Source: an uncultured Lachnospiraceae bacterium
GTDB taxonomy: Bacteria; Bacillota_A; Clostridia; Lachnospirales; Lachnospiraceae
Direction: 5' to 3'
DNA length: 6,714 nt
Assembly: GCA_947175285.1 (NCBI GenBank)
Contig: CAMWMM010000279.1
Span: 1-6,714 of the forward strand
Part shown: positions 6,549 through 6,714 of the stretch, in pieces
How the letters are laid out: every line of letters starts with the position of its first letter
Position numbering within the stretch: position 1 is the first letter of the stretch
Notes under the pieces: model-generated
The model's input: only the letters and a program-made list of their open reading frames with translations
The model's database searches: none
Told to the model about the DNA's origin: nothing
Made by a program: the position numbers and the translations under genes

Positions 6549-6714
6549 GTGGATATTATAAGGCGGGAATTTGTCTATGTGTGGTATTATTTCACCATCC
6601 AGTTACAACAGATATTCAGGTATTGGGTGCTGGGCATGGTGCTTGGCTCTGCTATTTCCGTATTTGGAAAAAATAAGATACATTCTGCATTTTCCGCCCT
6701 TGGGGATAAAAAGC
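6549..6714 (+). CDS. Predicted permease, ArsP_1/DUF318-like, N-terminal part
   Basis: The gene runs off the window; 55 residues are visible from a GTG start preceded by GAGGTGA. After MDIIRREFVYVWYYFTIQLQ comes a membrane-type stretch containing YWVLGMVLGSAISVFG (25-40), then a basic loop with KNKIHSAF. This N-terminal arrangement (an aromatic-rich interfacial helix, a Y-W-x-L-G helix, then K-x-K-I-H) matches my recollection of the PF03773 permeases, a group that includes the organoarsenical exporter ArsP. The substrate of this copy cannot be inferred, and the CxxC or Cys features used to identify arsenic exporters lie beyond the window. It starts 39 bp after the DUF362 gene with no terminator between, so it is likely the fourth gene of the reductase operon. 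Another small membrane protein family remains possible. Confidence 0.7.
   Translation, partial: MDIIRREFVYVWYYFTIQLQQIFRYWVLGMVLGSAISVFGKNKIHSAFSALGDKK

Overview
The window looks like a low-to-mid-GC Bacillota chromosome, most likely a gut Lachnospiraceae/Clostridia relative. The grounds are near-consensus GGAGG-type ribosome binding sites before almost every gene, tight plus-strand operons, lipobox lipoproteins with acidic or Ser/Gly/Thr linkers, and protein families often seen together in Lachnospiraceae. This placement is inference from style and family recall; no marker gene is present. All genes are on the plus strand, and no tRNA, rRNA, mobile element or CRISPR was seen.

Region 1 (1-3884) is one transcription unit whose start lies outside the window. 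It holds the 3' end of a cyclophilin-like fold protein (1-143), an ABC ATPase of the MacB/LolD/Bce type (179-925), its two-module FtsX/MacB-like permease (928-3264), and a lipoprotein with a divergent cyclophilin-like domain (3285-3884). The gaps are 35, 2 and 20 bp. The ATPase and permease should form one complex. It may export a compound, extract a lipid or lipoprotein, or pass force to extracellular partners. The substrate cannot be read from sequence.

Region 2 (3885-4062) is the only sizeable gene-poor gap. It carries a good SigA-type promoter (TTGTAA, 18 bp, TATAAT). A perfect 6+6 inverted repeat overlaps the -10 box, and a perfect 10-bp direct repeat has its second copy running into the -35 box, so the downstream operon is probably regulated. 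A 34-codon ORF of unknown status ends inside the -35 box. No convincing terminator separates the two units.

Region 3 (4063-6714) is a second operon: an aldo/keto reductase with a complete catalytic tetrad, a small carboxymuconolactone decarboxylase/AhpD-fold protein without the CxxC redox pair, a DUF362 lipoprotein predicted to sit outside the membrane, and the start of a membrane protein resembling the ArsP_1/DUF318 permeases. The gaps are 18, 2 and 39 bp. The set combines a cytoplasmic NADPH-linked reductase, a small partner, a surface-anchored protein of unknown function and a transporter. That suggests a regulated redox or detoxification pathway spanning the membrane. The individual families are known; their joint role is not established here.
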